The notes under the pieces: model-generated
The model's database searches: none
Told to the model about the DNA's origin: nothing
The model's input: the letters and a program-made list of their open reading frames with translations, nothing else
Part shown: one piece after another, positions 7,447 through 15,960 of the stretch
Layout: each line of letters begins with the position of its first letter
Position numbering within the stretch: position 1 is the stretch's first letter
Position numbers and translations under genes: made by a program
From: Rhizobium acidisoli
Lineage (GTDB): Bacteria > Pseudomonadota > Alphaproteobacteria > Rhizobiales > Rhizobiaceae
Direction of reading: 5' to 3'
Assembly (NCBI RefSeq): GCF_002531755.2
Contig: NZ_CP034999.1
Span: 124,001-188,000, forward strand
Length of the DNA: 64,000 bases

Positions 7447-9375
7447 GTGGTAAAGCAAGCCCAGACAGAGTTACTCCGTGTTGACACGCTTTCGCAAATC
7501 GGCCTCGGAACGTGGCCAATGTCGGGCAATGACGGCATGCTAGGCTATGGTGGAGCAACAATGCGTGACGCCGCTGTGCTACTCGATCTGGCAGGCGATT
7601 TAGGCATCAAGCTGATCGATACAGCAACGGCATATGGCGATGGGCTGATCGAACGCGTGCTTAGCGAAACGGCTAGTCTGCATCGCTACGATTTCAACAT
7701 CGTGACCAAGTGTGGATGGGATACGGGGACGGGATGCTTTCTGGACAACGCTTCGGCCATTGCCAGGCAGCTCGACGTGTCTCTTACCAGATTTTCGGCG
7801 TATTCACCTCCAACGGTTCTCCTTCATTCGCCCCCGCCGGAACTACTCTCACGAGCTGAGCTTCTCGCCCCACTTGTGGAATACAAACGCAGCGGCGACA
7901 TCAAGGCACTCGGCGTCTCCGTACGTTTCTACGAAGATGCCGCGACCCTGCTCGACTTCGATGAGATTGAGGTTGTGCAACTTCCATATAATCCCGTCAT
8001 CGCGGCAGACGGAACTGACCTGATTGAGCGGCTGGCGGCGGCTGGTAAACGGCTGATGGCCCGGGAAGTTCTTATGAATGGGCTTTTCACGAATCGCTAC
8101 CCGGACGGCCATCGCTTTCCCGCTGACGATATGCGCGCTACGTGGCCTTTGTCGTTACGCAGTCGGGTAGAGGCTTTCAGGCGAGATTGGAGGCAGTTTC
8201 GACGCGATGGTGAAAGCACCCTTTCCTTCGCCATACGCTTCGCCTTTGACCGCTCCGAATTTGAAATGGTTATTGTCGGTGCGCGTACGCGTGTGCAAGT
8301 GGAAGCGCTTGCCGCGGTCGTGCGAAGCCATTCGAGTTTGCATCCTTCACCAAAACTTAGGAAAGAGGAAAGACCTATGGCAGAACCAACCGGTAGCAGC
8401 CCGCAATTCCCGCGGATGGGCTTTTCGGCAAGCCCCAATATGGCAATGTCCCCGCGTGGGGCGTTCGCCGTCACTCCGAACATGGCAATGTCCCCGCGTG
8501 GGGCGTTCGCCGTCACTCCGAACATGGCAATGTCCCCGCGTGGGGCGTTCGCCGTCACTCCGAACATGGCAATGTCCCCGCGTGGGGCGTTCGCCGTCAC
8601 TCCGAACATGGCAATGTCCCCGCGTGGGGCGTTCGCCGTCACTCCGAACATGGCAATGTCCCCGCGTGGGGCGTTCGCCGTCACTCCGAACATGGCAATG
8701 TCCCCGCGTGGGGCGTTCGCCGTCACTCCGAACATGGCAATGTCCCCGCGTGGGGCGTTCGCCGTCACTCCGAACATGGCAATGTCCCCGCGTGGGGCGT
8801 TCGCCGTCACTCCGAACATGGCAATGTCCCCGCGTGGGGCGTTCGCCGTCACTCCGAACATGGCAATGTCCCCGCGTGGGGCGTTCGCCGTCACTCCGAA
8901 CATGGCAATGTCCCCGCGTGGGGCGTTCGCCGTCACTCCGAACAGTACGTTCGGCGATGCAGCCGCAATTCCGCACACGGGATCCGTCGGCCCCTCCCCC
9001 TTTTATAGTCTGATGACCATGGCCGAAATGATGCCCCCATTCATAATAGAGGCCATTTTGCGGGAACTCGACATCACGATGCCTCAACGCAAGACGGACA
9101 TTTACTACGAAGAAGACGACGTCGTGCATATCCGCCGTTCGGGCTTGCAATATACGCTTTGGCCCCCGGCTAGCCTCTTTTGGAGCGCAATGGGAAAGGT
9201 CAAGACGACGGACATCATAACGGACATTGCTGAGAAGCTCGGCAGCCCCGATAGAAAAGAGCTCCGCCTTGTTATCGGAGATTTTCTGCTAAGTGCAGCG
9301 CTAAGCGATCTCGTCATCCTCTATCCTGAAGATATTTCAAAGGAAAACCTATCACCGCAAAAACCAGAGAGCTGA
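7447..9375 (+). CDS. Aldo/keto reductase fused to 12-repeat candidate precursor and RRE-like domain
   Basis: The 642-residue frame has three parts. Residues 1-310 are an aldo/keto reductase with the complete catalytic tetrad D58, Y63 (DTATAY), K88 and H127. Residues 331-498 are twelve identical copies of NMAMSPRGAFAVTP. A degenerate unit (FPRMGFSASP) stands just before the array. Residues about 555-635 resemble a PqqD-like leader-recognition fold (ASLFWSAMGK, then an acidic helical region ending LSDLVIL); this last call is tentative. The start codon is GTG. A ribosome-binding site and ATG at 8377 could also make the repeat-plus-tail protein alone. Three radical SAM genes follow at once, so the repeats are the likely substrate. 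The reductase may act on the modified peptide. Confidence 0.75.
   Translation: MVKQAQTELLRVDTLSQIGLGTWPMSGNDGMLGYGGATMRDAAVLLDLAGDLGIKLIDTATAYGDGLIERVLSETASLHRYDFNIVTKCGWDTGTGCFLDNASAIARQLDVSLTRFSAYSPPTVLLHSPPPELLSRAELLAPLVEYKRSGDIKALGVSVRFYEDAATLLDFDEIEVVQLPYNPVIAADGTDLIERLAAAGKRLMAREVLMNGLFTNRYPDGHRFPADDMRATWPLSLRSRVEAFRRDWRQFRRDGESTLSFAIRFAFDRSEFEMVIVGARTRVQVEALAAVVRSHSSLHPSPKLRKEERPMAEPTGSSPQFPRMGFSASPNMAMSPRGAFAVTPNMAMSPRGAFAVTPNMAMSPRGAFAVTPNMAMSPRGAFAVTPNMAMSPRGAFAVTPNMAMSPRGAFAVTPNMAMSPRGAFAVTPNMAMSPRGAFAVTPNMAMSPRGAFAVTPNMAMSPRGAFAVTPNMAMSPRGAFAVTPNMAMSPRGAFAVTPNSTFGDAAAIPHTGSVGPSPFYSLMTMAEMMPPFIIEAILRELDITMPQRKTDIYYEEDDVVHIRRSGLQYTLWPPASLFWSAMGKVKTTDIITDIAEKLGSPDRKELRLVIGDFLLSAALSDLVILYPEDISKENLSPQKPES
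8365..8379 (+). promoter_or_regulatory. Internal ribosome-binding site and start for the repeat protein
   Basis: GAGGAAAGACCTATG places a purine-rich ribosome-binding site before an in-frame ATG at 8377-8379, exactly where the reductase domain ends. Translation from here would give a 332-residue protein made of the repeat array and the C-terminal domain. The reductase frame has no stop before it, so fused and separate products are both possible. Confidence 0.5.
8437..8940 (+). repeat. Twelve perfect tandem copies of a 42-bp coding repeat
   Basis: The array is exactly 504 bases, twelve units of 42. All units are identical except that the first begins AAT and the others AAC. Each encodes NMAMSPRGAFAVTP. 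There is no cysteine, tryptophan or tyrosine; each unit offers one F, one R, one N, one S, one T, two P and two M. Third-position identity across all copies points to recent expansion or continued homogenisation. Copy number in an assembly may be collapsed or strain-variable. Confidence 0.97.
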
Positions 9376-9381
9376 AAAAAT

Positions 9382-10818
9382 ATGCTACAACCGGCGACCA
9401 TCCAGGCGCTAAGCCGACGCGATACCGGTGGGATCACATGGGACGAGGTAGCGGAGATTGCGCTGCCCGCAGGCCCCTTAGCTCTCCAAGTCAGCCTCGG
9501 CGACATCGAGGGCGAAATCTATGCGCAATGGGAGTTTGAGCCTAGCCTCGGCGGCAGCATCGGGCAGCTGCGGATCGATTTGTCGACGTTGGACCATACA
9601 AGCGTCGTACTTACCGGATCGCAAGCCAATCCGGTAGCGCGGGATTTCACAGGAGCCCGCCTGCCGCGACCCGGAGCTAGTCTGGCGCTGTTCGTCGAAA
9701 ACCGTGCTGTCTCGCCGGCCATCAGGCGGATGATCTCGGTGACCTGCGGTGAGAGCGCGTTCGTCCATTGGCAACAAACGCTCACCCCGCCAGCGCAATG
9801 GTTCTATGTCGAGATCACCAACATCTGCAATCTCAAATGCCCTTTCTGTCCCAGCAAGGACCTACTGCGACCCCGCCAGCACATGAGCCTGGCTCTAGCG
9901 GAGACCGTATTTCGGAAAATTGCCGATTACATCGCCGCTCAGTCTCTGGGCGAAGCCTATGTACAGTTCCGACCTATGGTCTTCCTGCATGTCATGGGCG
10001 AGCCGGTTCTGCATCCACGTTTGCAAAGGGTGGTGCAGCTCGCTCATGAAGCGGGACTGGCTGTGGCGGTTTTCACTAATGTGACGATGATCAACAGGCA
10101 GAATATAGGCAAACTGATTGAGGCTGCGCCGGAACTGGTGACGCTGAGCGTCAATACCCCCACTGAGTTAGGTTATGCCAAGCTCGGCACGAAAGACACA
10201 TTAAATGACCAGCACGAGCGGGTGAAATCCTATCTCCGTGAGCGGGCTGAAGCAGGCAGCTTCAAAACTGCGGTCGACATCCAATATATGTCGTCGAAAG
10301 GCGACAACGTACGCGGCGAAGGCTTGGTGCAATCTACCCAAGATGTATGGCGGCTCTTCAGGCGCTGGCTCGCAATCAATCGTTCTATACATCGCCACCA
10401 AAACGTCTCATTCCGTAGCTTGCCGCGGCTCCAGATGGTCGACATGGCGAATCCACTGTCGCCGCACCTCGATCCGAGCTTCCGCATTCCCTTGGGGTAT
10501 GGCGTCAATTTGACGATCAAGACAGCTTGCTCATTCGGCAACGTTACTCTGCCTAAAGGGCGGAAGGTCCGGCCGACGCGATTTGGACAATGTCCCTACA
10601 ACAGCCCGTTTCAGCAGATGGTCGTATTTGTAGATGGCTCAGTCTCATTCTGTAATCTTGATTACGAAAATACCGTCAATCTTGGAGACCTGTCAAAGCA
10701 GAGTATAGAGGCGCTCTGGAACGGAACTCGTATGACACGAACTCGAAACTGTATGGCCGCTGGCATTCTCAACGAGCCAGTCTGTCAGAGATGCCTTGGC
10801 GTGGTAGCGCCAAGCTAA
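9382..10818 (+). CDS. Radical SAM/SPASM peptide-modifying enzyme
   Basis: The 478-residue protein has the radical SAM cluster motif CNLKCPFC (C149, C153, C156). A C-terminal SPASM region follows, with cysteines in CPYN, FCNLDY, NCMAAG and VCQRC that would bind auxiliary iron-sulfur clusters. The first 140 residues are a separate beta-rich domain that I do not recognise; it may bind the substrate. SPASM enzymes typically form C-C, thioether or epimerised products on ribosomal peptides. The gene begins 6 bases after the repeat protein, so the two are surely one operon. Its substrate is probably the repeat array. Confidence 0.85.
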   Translation: MLQPATIQALSRRDTGGITWDEVAEIALPAGPLALQVSLGDIEGEIYAQWEFEPSLGGSIGQLRIDLSTLDHTSVVLTGSQANPVARDFTGARLPRPGASLALFVENRAVSPAIRRMISVTCGESAFVHWQQTLTPPAQWFYVEITNICNLKCPFCPSKDLLRPRQHMSLALAETVFRKIADYIAAQSLGEAYVQFRPMVFLHVMGEPVLHPRLQRVVQLAHEAGLAVAVFTNVTMINRQNIGKLIEAAPELVTLSVNTPTELGYAKLGTKDTLNDQHERVKSYLRERAEAGSFKTAVDIQYMSSKGDNVRGEGLVQSTQDVWRLFRRWLAINRSIHRHQNVSFRSLPRLQMVDMANPLSPHLDPSFRIPLGYGVNLTIKTACSFGNVTLPKGRKVRPTRFGQCPYNSPFQQMVVFVDGSVSFCNLDYENTVNLGDLSKQSIEALWNGTRMTRTRNCMAAGILNEPVCQRCLGVVAPS

Positions 10819-10834
10819 GAAGGGAGTACCGAGT

Positions 10835-12337
10835 ATGGTCGATCTTGCCTTCATCAGCCCGCCGACCCCATCGCCCGCGGAACATTCCGAATACTCTGTA
10901 ATGGCGCCGCCCCTTGGGATAGGCTATCTCGCCGCCATGCTACGCAACGCTGGCCACACAGTCGAGGCGATTGATTTAGCTGTGAGCCACAATCCCGTTC
11001 CAGACATGATCGACTTCTTACGGCGCACGCAGCCAAAAATCATGGGCTTTTATTTGCTGACACAGAACTACTACCTCACGCAGAAATTGTTGAAACTCGC
11101 GAAGGTGCAGTGCCCGGATACAATTGCATGGGCAGGCGGACCGCATGTTAGTTATGAGTATGAGCACGCACTGCGCGGAGCAGGCTTTGACGTGGTATTC
11201 ATTTTCGAAGCCGAGTACTCCTCCGTAGAAGTCGCGAACGTGCAACTGCGCGGCGAGGGCAAGCTCAAGAATATCGCCGGGATTGCCTTTCTCGAAGAAG
11301 ACGGAACGCTGATCAAGACGCCGACGCGCGAACGGGAGCGCACGCTCGATGCGCTTCCCTATCCCGCGCGGGACCTGTTCTCGATAAACCGGTATCTGCG
11401 CCCCGGCACCATTATGTCGAGCCGCGGCTGCCCCCTGAAATGCATTTTTTGCGTCGCCTCCACCTTCGAGGACGCCTACAGGTATCGGAGCCCTGAGAAC
11501 GTATTTGGCGAGATTAAGCATATGTACAATACATGGGGCGTCAACGACTTTTATTTCGTCGATAACGTATTCACAACACATCGCGGCCGCGCGCGCAAAA
11601 TCGCCCAGATGATTCGCGAATCTGGCCTGCCGGTCGGCTGGTATTGCGTCTCGCGGGTCGACTACGTAACCCCGCAGCTGATGCAGGACCTCGCCTCTGG
11701 CAATTGCTACCGCATTGAGCTGGGCGTGGAATCTGCCGATCTTGGAGTGATCGACAACATGAAGAAACATATCAAAATTGATCAGGTCCGCCGCGCTGCC
11801 GACATTATTCTCAATCTTGGGATGCAGCCTATGTTCACGTTTCAGGTCGGCCATCCGGACGATACACCCAAATCGATGGAGGCGACGATAAAGCTGATGC
11901 GCGAAATGCGCGAACAAGGCGCCGGCACCTACCTCTCGATCACGACGCCTTACCCGGGTACGCCCCTTTATCTGGGGCTCGAGAAGTACGGGGTAACTCT
12001 TGAGACGCAAGACTGGGAAGACTACCGCTGGAGCAATCCCACTTATTCTACCAAGAACTTTAAACGCGACTATCTTCGTCGAGCGGTTTTCGAGGAGGCC
12101 CAAGCACTCACCGAAGCGATTATGGCGGGAAAGCTAAAAGACCCGCCATCCGCGCCTTGGCTGCGCTTCGGAAAGCATCCGAACGGGTATGTACCGCCCC
12201 GACCGAGCAACAAAAGGGATCCCGGCACTTTGCGTATCGAAGAGCGGCAATCGGAGACACCGAGCCGTACGGTCAGATTGCCTGTCCTGCAAATCAAGCG
12301 TGATTCGCTCCGCCGGAAAGAAAGATCGCCTTGTTAA
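10835..12337 (+). CDS. B12-binding-type (class B) radical SAM enzyme
   Basis: The 500-residue protein has an N-terminal Rossmann-like cobalamin-binding domain (GIGYLAAMLRNAGHTVEAIDLA, then WAGGPHVSYEYE). A radical SAM core follows with RGCPLKCIFC (C199, C203, C206). The lower-axial histidine motif DxHxxG is absent, as is common in this class. Members methylate unreactive carbons or do cyclisations. A basic C-terminal tail of about 90 residues is extra. A good ribosome-binding site (AAGGGAG) precedes the ATG. In this operon it would add a second chemistry to the same peptide. Confidence 0.85.
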   Translation: MVDLAFISPPTPSPAEHSEYSVMAPPLGIGYLAAMLRNAGHTVEAIDLAVSHNPVPDMIDFLRRTQPKIMGFYLLTQNYYLTQKLLKLAKVQCPDTIAWAGGPHVSYEYEHALRGAGFDVVFIFEAEYSSVEVANVQLRGEGKLKNIAGIAFLEEDGTLIKTPTRERERTLDALPYPARDLFSINRYLRPGTIMSSRGCPLKCIFCVASTFEDAYRYRSPENVFGEIKHMYNTWGVNDFYFVDNVFTTHRGRARKIAQMIRESGLPVGWYCVSRVDYVTPQLMQDLASGNCYRIELGVESADLGVIDNMKKHIKIDQVRRAADIILNLGMQPMFTFQVGHPDDTPKSMEATIKLMREMREQGAGTYLSITTPYPGTPLYLGLEKYGVTLETQDWEDYRWSNPTYSTKNFKRDYLRRAVFEEAQALTEAIMAGKLKDPPSAPWLRFGKHPNGYVPPRPSNKRDPGTLRIEERQSETPSRTVRLPVLQIKRDSLRRKERSPC

Positions 12338-13410
12338 TGACGGTACCTTTGCCAAGCCACCTTTTCGTTGAAGTGACGAGCAACTGCAATCTCGCTTGCC
12401 CGCATTGCTATATCGAAGCCGGTGATGGTCGCCAGCGGCAGCTCAGCTATGAGACGGTCGAAGCCGCAATCGGGGAATTCAAGGAGACGGGCGGCGTCCG
12501 TTTTACGCTGAGCGGTGGAGAGCCGACATTGCACGAACGCTGGCGCGACATCCTTTCGGCTGCGCTGAAAGCCGGCCTTGCCACAGAGATCATCACCAAC
12601 GGCACGCGTTTTCTCGACAAGGATCTCGATTTCCTAACAGACAACCCGATCGCCATCGATATTAGCCTCGAGGCGGCAAACGCAACAACCCATGACGCGA
12701 TCCGTGGTAAGGGATCATTCGCTACAACAACAGAAACAATCGAGCGTTTGCTCACACGTCGCCTCGGTCACCGCATTACCCTGTGCTTTTCGCCAATGCA
12801 GCACAATTGCAACGAACTCCAAGCTGTGTTCGACTGGGCCGAGCGCCACGCGATCAAACGCGTATACATCTCCCTACTTGAGAACCGCGGCCGCGCCAAG
12901 CGACAGGGAGACGGCTTCGCGCCGACGGTATCGCAAAAGCAGGCGCTGATCGCAGACTTGGTCACGGTCATGGCGCGCCCGCGGACGACGGAAGTCGAGG
13001 CGCCAAACCTTCGCTTTTTCCCTGAGCGCCTTCTCGGCAGTGTGTCAGTCGCCGAACCGATTGACCGGACCCTCCGGATGACCCCCGATGGCGAGCTGTT
13101 CTTCACGGCCTACCTCGACGCAGACCCTTTCAGGCTCGGCCGCTACCTGCCCGGAAATCTCGCTGTCGCCTGGAGCTCAGATAAGGTGAAAAGCGCGTTC
13201 CTCGCCTGCAAGAGTCGCGTCATTCTGATGCCTGAGTGCCGGCAATGCTGGATCTACGAACTTTGCCAGGGCGGCAGTGCAATGTTTGCCTGGAATAAGG
13301 CGAAAGGCTTTTTCGACGTTGATAGCTATTGCGCGCCCAAACGCGCCTATGTCGAAGCCACACTTAGGAGCGCGAATCATGGCGTCTTTACGTCTCAAGC
13401 TGTCTTTTGA
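12337..13410 (+). CDS. Second radical SAM/SPASM enzyme
   Basis: The start ATG overlaps the stop of the B12 enzyme gene (TAATG), which indicates translational coupling. The 357-residue protein has CNLACPHC (C17, C21, C24) near its N-terminus and the SAM-binding motif SGGEPTLH. A SPASM-like C-terminus follows with CKSRVI, CRQCWIYELC and YCAPKR. It has no N-terminal extra domain, unlike the first SPASM enzyme. It most likely modifies the repeat peptide or a neighbouring residue. Confidence 0.85.
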   Translation: MTVPLPSHLFVEVTSNCNLACPHCYIEAGDGRQRQLSYETVEAAIGEFKETGGVRFTLSGGEPTLHERWRDILSAALKAGLATEIITNGTRFLDKDLDFLTDNPIAIDISLEAANATTHDAIRGKGSFATTTETIERLLTRRLGHRITLCFSPMQHNCNELQAVFDWAERHAIKRVYISLLENRGRAKRQGDGFAPTVSQKQALIADLVTVMARPRTTEVEAPNLRFFPERLLGSVSVAEPIDRTLRMTPDGELFFTAYLDADPFRLGRYLPGNLAVAWSSDKVKSAFLACKSRVILMPECRQCWIYELCQGGSAMFAWNKAKGFFDVDSYCAPKRAYVEATLRSANHGVFTSQAVF

Positions 13411-13690
13411 AACTGGGCTGTTGATTAAAGGATTTGCTGTCAAAGCCGGCCTGCCGGAGGACATGCCGCTAAGAATCGACATCATCGGAGGTGCCGATTC
13501 AGGCTTTGCTTACGAACTTTATTTCGACAGGCCCGGAGATGGCGATATCGTAATTTCCACGGGGGGGCGGCAACTGGCAGTTTCGCCGGACGTTGCATAC
13601 TATCTTGATGGAAGCACAATCGACTGGGTGGCGAGCGAAAACGGCAGCGGTTTCTATATTGATAATCCTAACGAACCGGATAAGACCTGA
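13379..13690 (+). CDS. IscA/HesB-fold protein lacking all cluster cysteines
   Basis: The 103-residue protein follows the A-type iron-sulfur carrier fold: LRIDIIGGADSGFAYELYF, then SPDVAYYLDGSTIDWV, then GSGFYIDNPN. The first conserved cysteine (normally GGCSG) is D40. The protein ends at NPNEPDKT, before the usual CGCG pair. It therefore cannot bind a cluster in the usual way. The start overlaps the preceding gene by 32 bases. Candidate roles are a scaffold for the radical SAM enzymes or a peptide-binding partner; both are inference. Confidence 0.75.
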   Translation: MASLRLKLSFETGLLIKGFAVKAGLPEDMPLRIDIIGGADSGFAYELYFDRPGDGDIVISTGGRQLAVSPDVAYYLDGSTIDWVASENGSGFYIDNPNEPDKT

Positions 13691-13977
13691 TGGCCAATGA
13701 CCTCAGCTTAGTAATCATCCAGTAAAAGTACGCGTATGCGGCTAGGCGGCGTTGTCACGTTTTTTGAAATGTGGCCACGTGAGCCGACACGGCGCTTTTC
13801 AGGCAGGCCGTGCACTTACGGCTTCCCACGCGGCCATGGCCTGGCGTCGATGGGTTCGAATTTGTACTGCGGAGCGGTTGGTCTGGGATGCATCCTTGTA
13901 CCGTAGATTTAGTTGCACAACATGAAGACGAACCATCCGAGCGGCCGGTGCGTTATCAAGCGAACGAGCAGGAGGAA
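13691..13977. other. Intergenic region after the peptide operon
   Basis: No gene and no clear terminator hairpin with a T-run were seen here. Confidence 0.4.
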
Positions 13978-14334
13978 ATGTTGGCTTCCGAGATCGAACT
14001 GAAGCTGGAACTCACACCCGAAGCTGTCGAGGCCGCTATTGGTTCCGGCCTGCTTGGCGAACCGACGAGTATCCTTCAGCAAACATCGACATATTTCGAT
14101 ACGGCAGATCGAAAACTATTCGACCGCGGCTTCACCCTCCGCATCCGGAAGACCGGAAATAGTCTCATCCAGACAGTGAAGGCCACCGGGGAAAGTGCGT
14201 CGCTGTTTGCCCGGTCGGAACTGCGGGCGTCGGTCACTGCTGGCCACAAAATGGATGACGAGTTTTCCCTGCCGTTGTCCCGCCTCCGCCCATGCGCGGG
14301 GTGCAAGTTCCCGTTGCGGTGGTCCAAGATCTGA
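13978..14334 (+). pseudogene. Truncated CYTH-domain (triphosphatase-like) gene
   Basis: From the ATG at 13978, preceded by AGGAGG, the protein begins EIELKLELTPEAVEAA, the ExExK signature of CYTH enzymes that hydrolyse inorganic triphosphate. STYFDTADRKLFDRGFTLRI, TVKATG and ARSELR follow. After about 85 residues the family pattern is lost and the frame stops at 119 residues, while intact members are 200 to 500 residues. It is probably a broken gene. Confidence 0.65.
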
Positions 14335-14398
14335 TCGCCTGCGCCTCCCACGTGAACCACGGGGGTCATCCGTCAACGCCGAACCACAGCCGTGCAGT

Positions 14399-15025
14399 TC
14401 AGCACTCATCTAGATACATCCGGCATGCCAGCAGTAATTTTCCGATGGCTGCTAGATGCCTGTCCCGTTGCGGCAAATCGAAATGCTCCTGTATCGTCAC
14501 GGGATAAGCCCAAGGTATATGGACAAACAGGGCCTTCGCGGTCGACGCCACTTCGTCTAAGCGTCTAAGTACGCGGTAATAGATATAGTTACAGACGTAG
14601 TCGCCCGCGTTGTTCGACACGCAATAGGGGATGCCAGCCACCGCCAGCTGCGCTCCGACACGTTCAAGATTGACAGAGGTCCCGTATGCGCGGGGGCCGC
14701 CATCGACAATCGCGACTCCACTGCGAACCTCGCCGCGATTGTCCGCTACGCCACAATCGGCTACGTTGATGGCAAAGCGCTCAAGCTTAAGCCTATCTGT
14801 CGACACAGACAGGCCAAGCATTAGGATTAGATCTGCGTCCAGGGCGAGATCGAGGCTTCGCTCTAGCCAGTTGTCGACTCCCGCGTATGAAGTTGGAAGG
14901 ACCGAAAACTCGATCAGATCGAACAGGTCGTTTGGGGGATGCCGTCTTAGGCTTTTCAAAATCTCTTCGGATGGGTTAAACGGAAGCCCGGCAAACGCGT
15001 CGAATCCGGTCACCAGCGCTTTCAT
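14399..15025 (-). CDS. pcp: Pyrrolidone-carboxylate (pyroglutamyl) peptidase
   Basis: The 208-residue protein has the C15 cysteine peptidase triad in order: glutamate in LERFAINVADC, cysteine in SNNAGDYVCNYIYY and histidine in LFVHIPWA. It also has the typical N-terminus VTGFDAFAG and the stretch FNPSEEIL. It removes N-terminal pyroglutamate from peptides in the cytoplasm. The ATG at 15025 was chosen because GGAGGGAT lies just before it. The length is normal for the family. It stands alone and faces the CYTH remnant, and nothing here links it to the neighbouring peptide operon except distance. Confidence 0.9.
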   Translation of the reverse strand: MKALVTGFDAFAGLPFNPSEEILKSLRRHPPNDLFDLIEFSVLPTSYAGVDNWLERSLDLALDADLILMLGLSVSTDRLKLERFAINVADCGVADNRGEVRSGVAIVDGGPRAYGTSVNLERVGAQLAVAGIPYCVSNNAGDYVCNYIYYRVLRRLDEVASTAKALFVHIPWAYPVTIQEHFDLPQRDRHLAAIGKLLLACRMYLDEC

Positions 15026-15185
15026 TGCGGATCCCTCCGGAAACAATCTCTTCGCTCGACTGCTCGGTTCCCCCAATCCTTCGCCCACGTGGACCGTTGC
15101 AGCAGGCGGGCTCGCGCTCCCGCATCAAGGTCGAGTCGGGTGGCCTCGTGTTTCACACGGCTCAATCCGAACTTAGGGCAGAGCA

Positions 15186-15722
15186 TCAATGGTCTGACCG
15201 ACCGGAAATAATCGTCCAGCTCTTGATCCGCGCAGGTGCATATATGCCCCTAACCTCCGCACGTGCAAGGAGTTCCAACATCTCTATCTGCAACTCAGGC
15301 GCCTGAATATTAAAGATGGCGTCCTCGATCTCCACAAATCTCACACCGGAGGCTATTCCGTCTACCGCGAGGATATCCAGCCAAGCCTTGACCAAGGTAA
15401 TTCGAATGCCGCAAAAGTGTTGCACGAAGTCGGCCTGCTCCCCCAAGGCGAGCCAAGCTGCCGCTTTGTCCGCGTTTCCGAGGAGCGCCCTATTCACGGC
15501 GATCGCATGCACCATTTCTGCGGTGCATGGCGCAGTCACCGCCCGGGGCTTGATCCATGCTCGTTCGTGGTACTGCACAGTCTTTTCATGGTCCTGCTCG
15601 ATCGCTGATAGCTCTCCGCAGAGCGCCATGTAGAGAGACTCGTGTTCGTTATTCATGCAGAGTTTCTGCATCCCGCGAAGGAGTTCGCGAGCTTCATCCA
15701 GTCTCAGCTCGCAACAGGTCAA
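15186..15722 (-). CDS. TPR-like helical protein, probably truncated at the 5' end
   Basis: The 178 residues are almost all helical and contain TPR-like pairs (LYMALCGELSAIEQDHEKTVQYH, then MVHAIAVNRALLGNADKAAAWLALGEQ). I do not recognise a family. The 5' end abuts an IS66 transposase fragment, so the start given may be artificial and the original gene may have been longer. Proteins with such repeats usually mediate protein contacts. Confidence 0.45.
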   Translation of the reverse strand: MTCCELRLDEARELLRGMQKLCMNNEHESLYMALCGELSAIEQDHEKTVQYHERAWIKPRAVTAPCTAEMVHAIAVNRALLGNADKAAAWLALGEQADFVQHFCGIRITLVKAWLDILAVDGIASGVRFVEIEDAIFNIQAPELQIEMLELLARAEVRGIYAPARIKSWTIISGRSDH

Positions 15723-15957
15723 CGCAGTCCGCCATGACAGAGCGAGAGATGTCTATTCCCAGCCGGTCGTACATCTCGGATAGGCGGTAGAGAGGGATAT
15801 GATCGTCGAATTTGGCGACCATGATATGGGCGAGCAATCCCGGTCCGGGCTTGCCGCGTTCGATCGGCAGGGTCGGCATCTGACCCGCTACCGTCGTGTC
15901 GCACTCCCTGCAGATCATGCGCTTTTGCGTTAGCCTTTTAGAAGACGAAAGGACATA
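15697..15957 (-). pseudogene. Internal fragment of an IS66-family transposase (TnpC)
   Basis: The stretch MICRECDTTVAGQMPTLPIE, then GKPGPGLLAHIMVAKFDDHIPLYRLSEMY, is characteristic of the zinc-finger and linker region of IS66 transposases. Neither the N-terminal nor the catalytic region is present. The fragment is the junction between the TPR-like gene and the decayed gene to its right. Confidence 0.75.
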
Positions 15958-15960
15958 CTC

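Noticed and set aside
8437..8940. CRISPR array
   Set aside because: The units are directly adjacent with no spacers and form part of a coding frame.
8097..9150. Long minus-strand frames across the repeat array
   Set aside because: They exist only because the 42-bp unit keeps any stop-free frame open; no start signal or family supports them.
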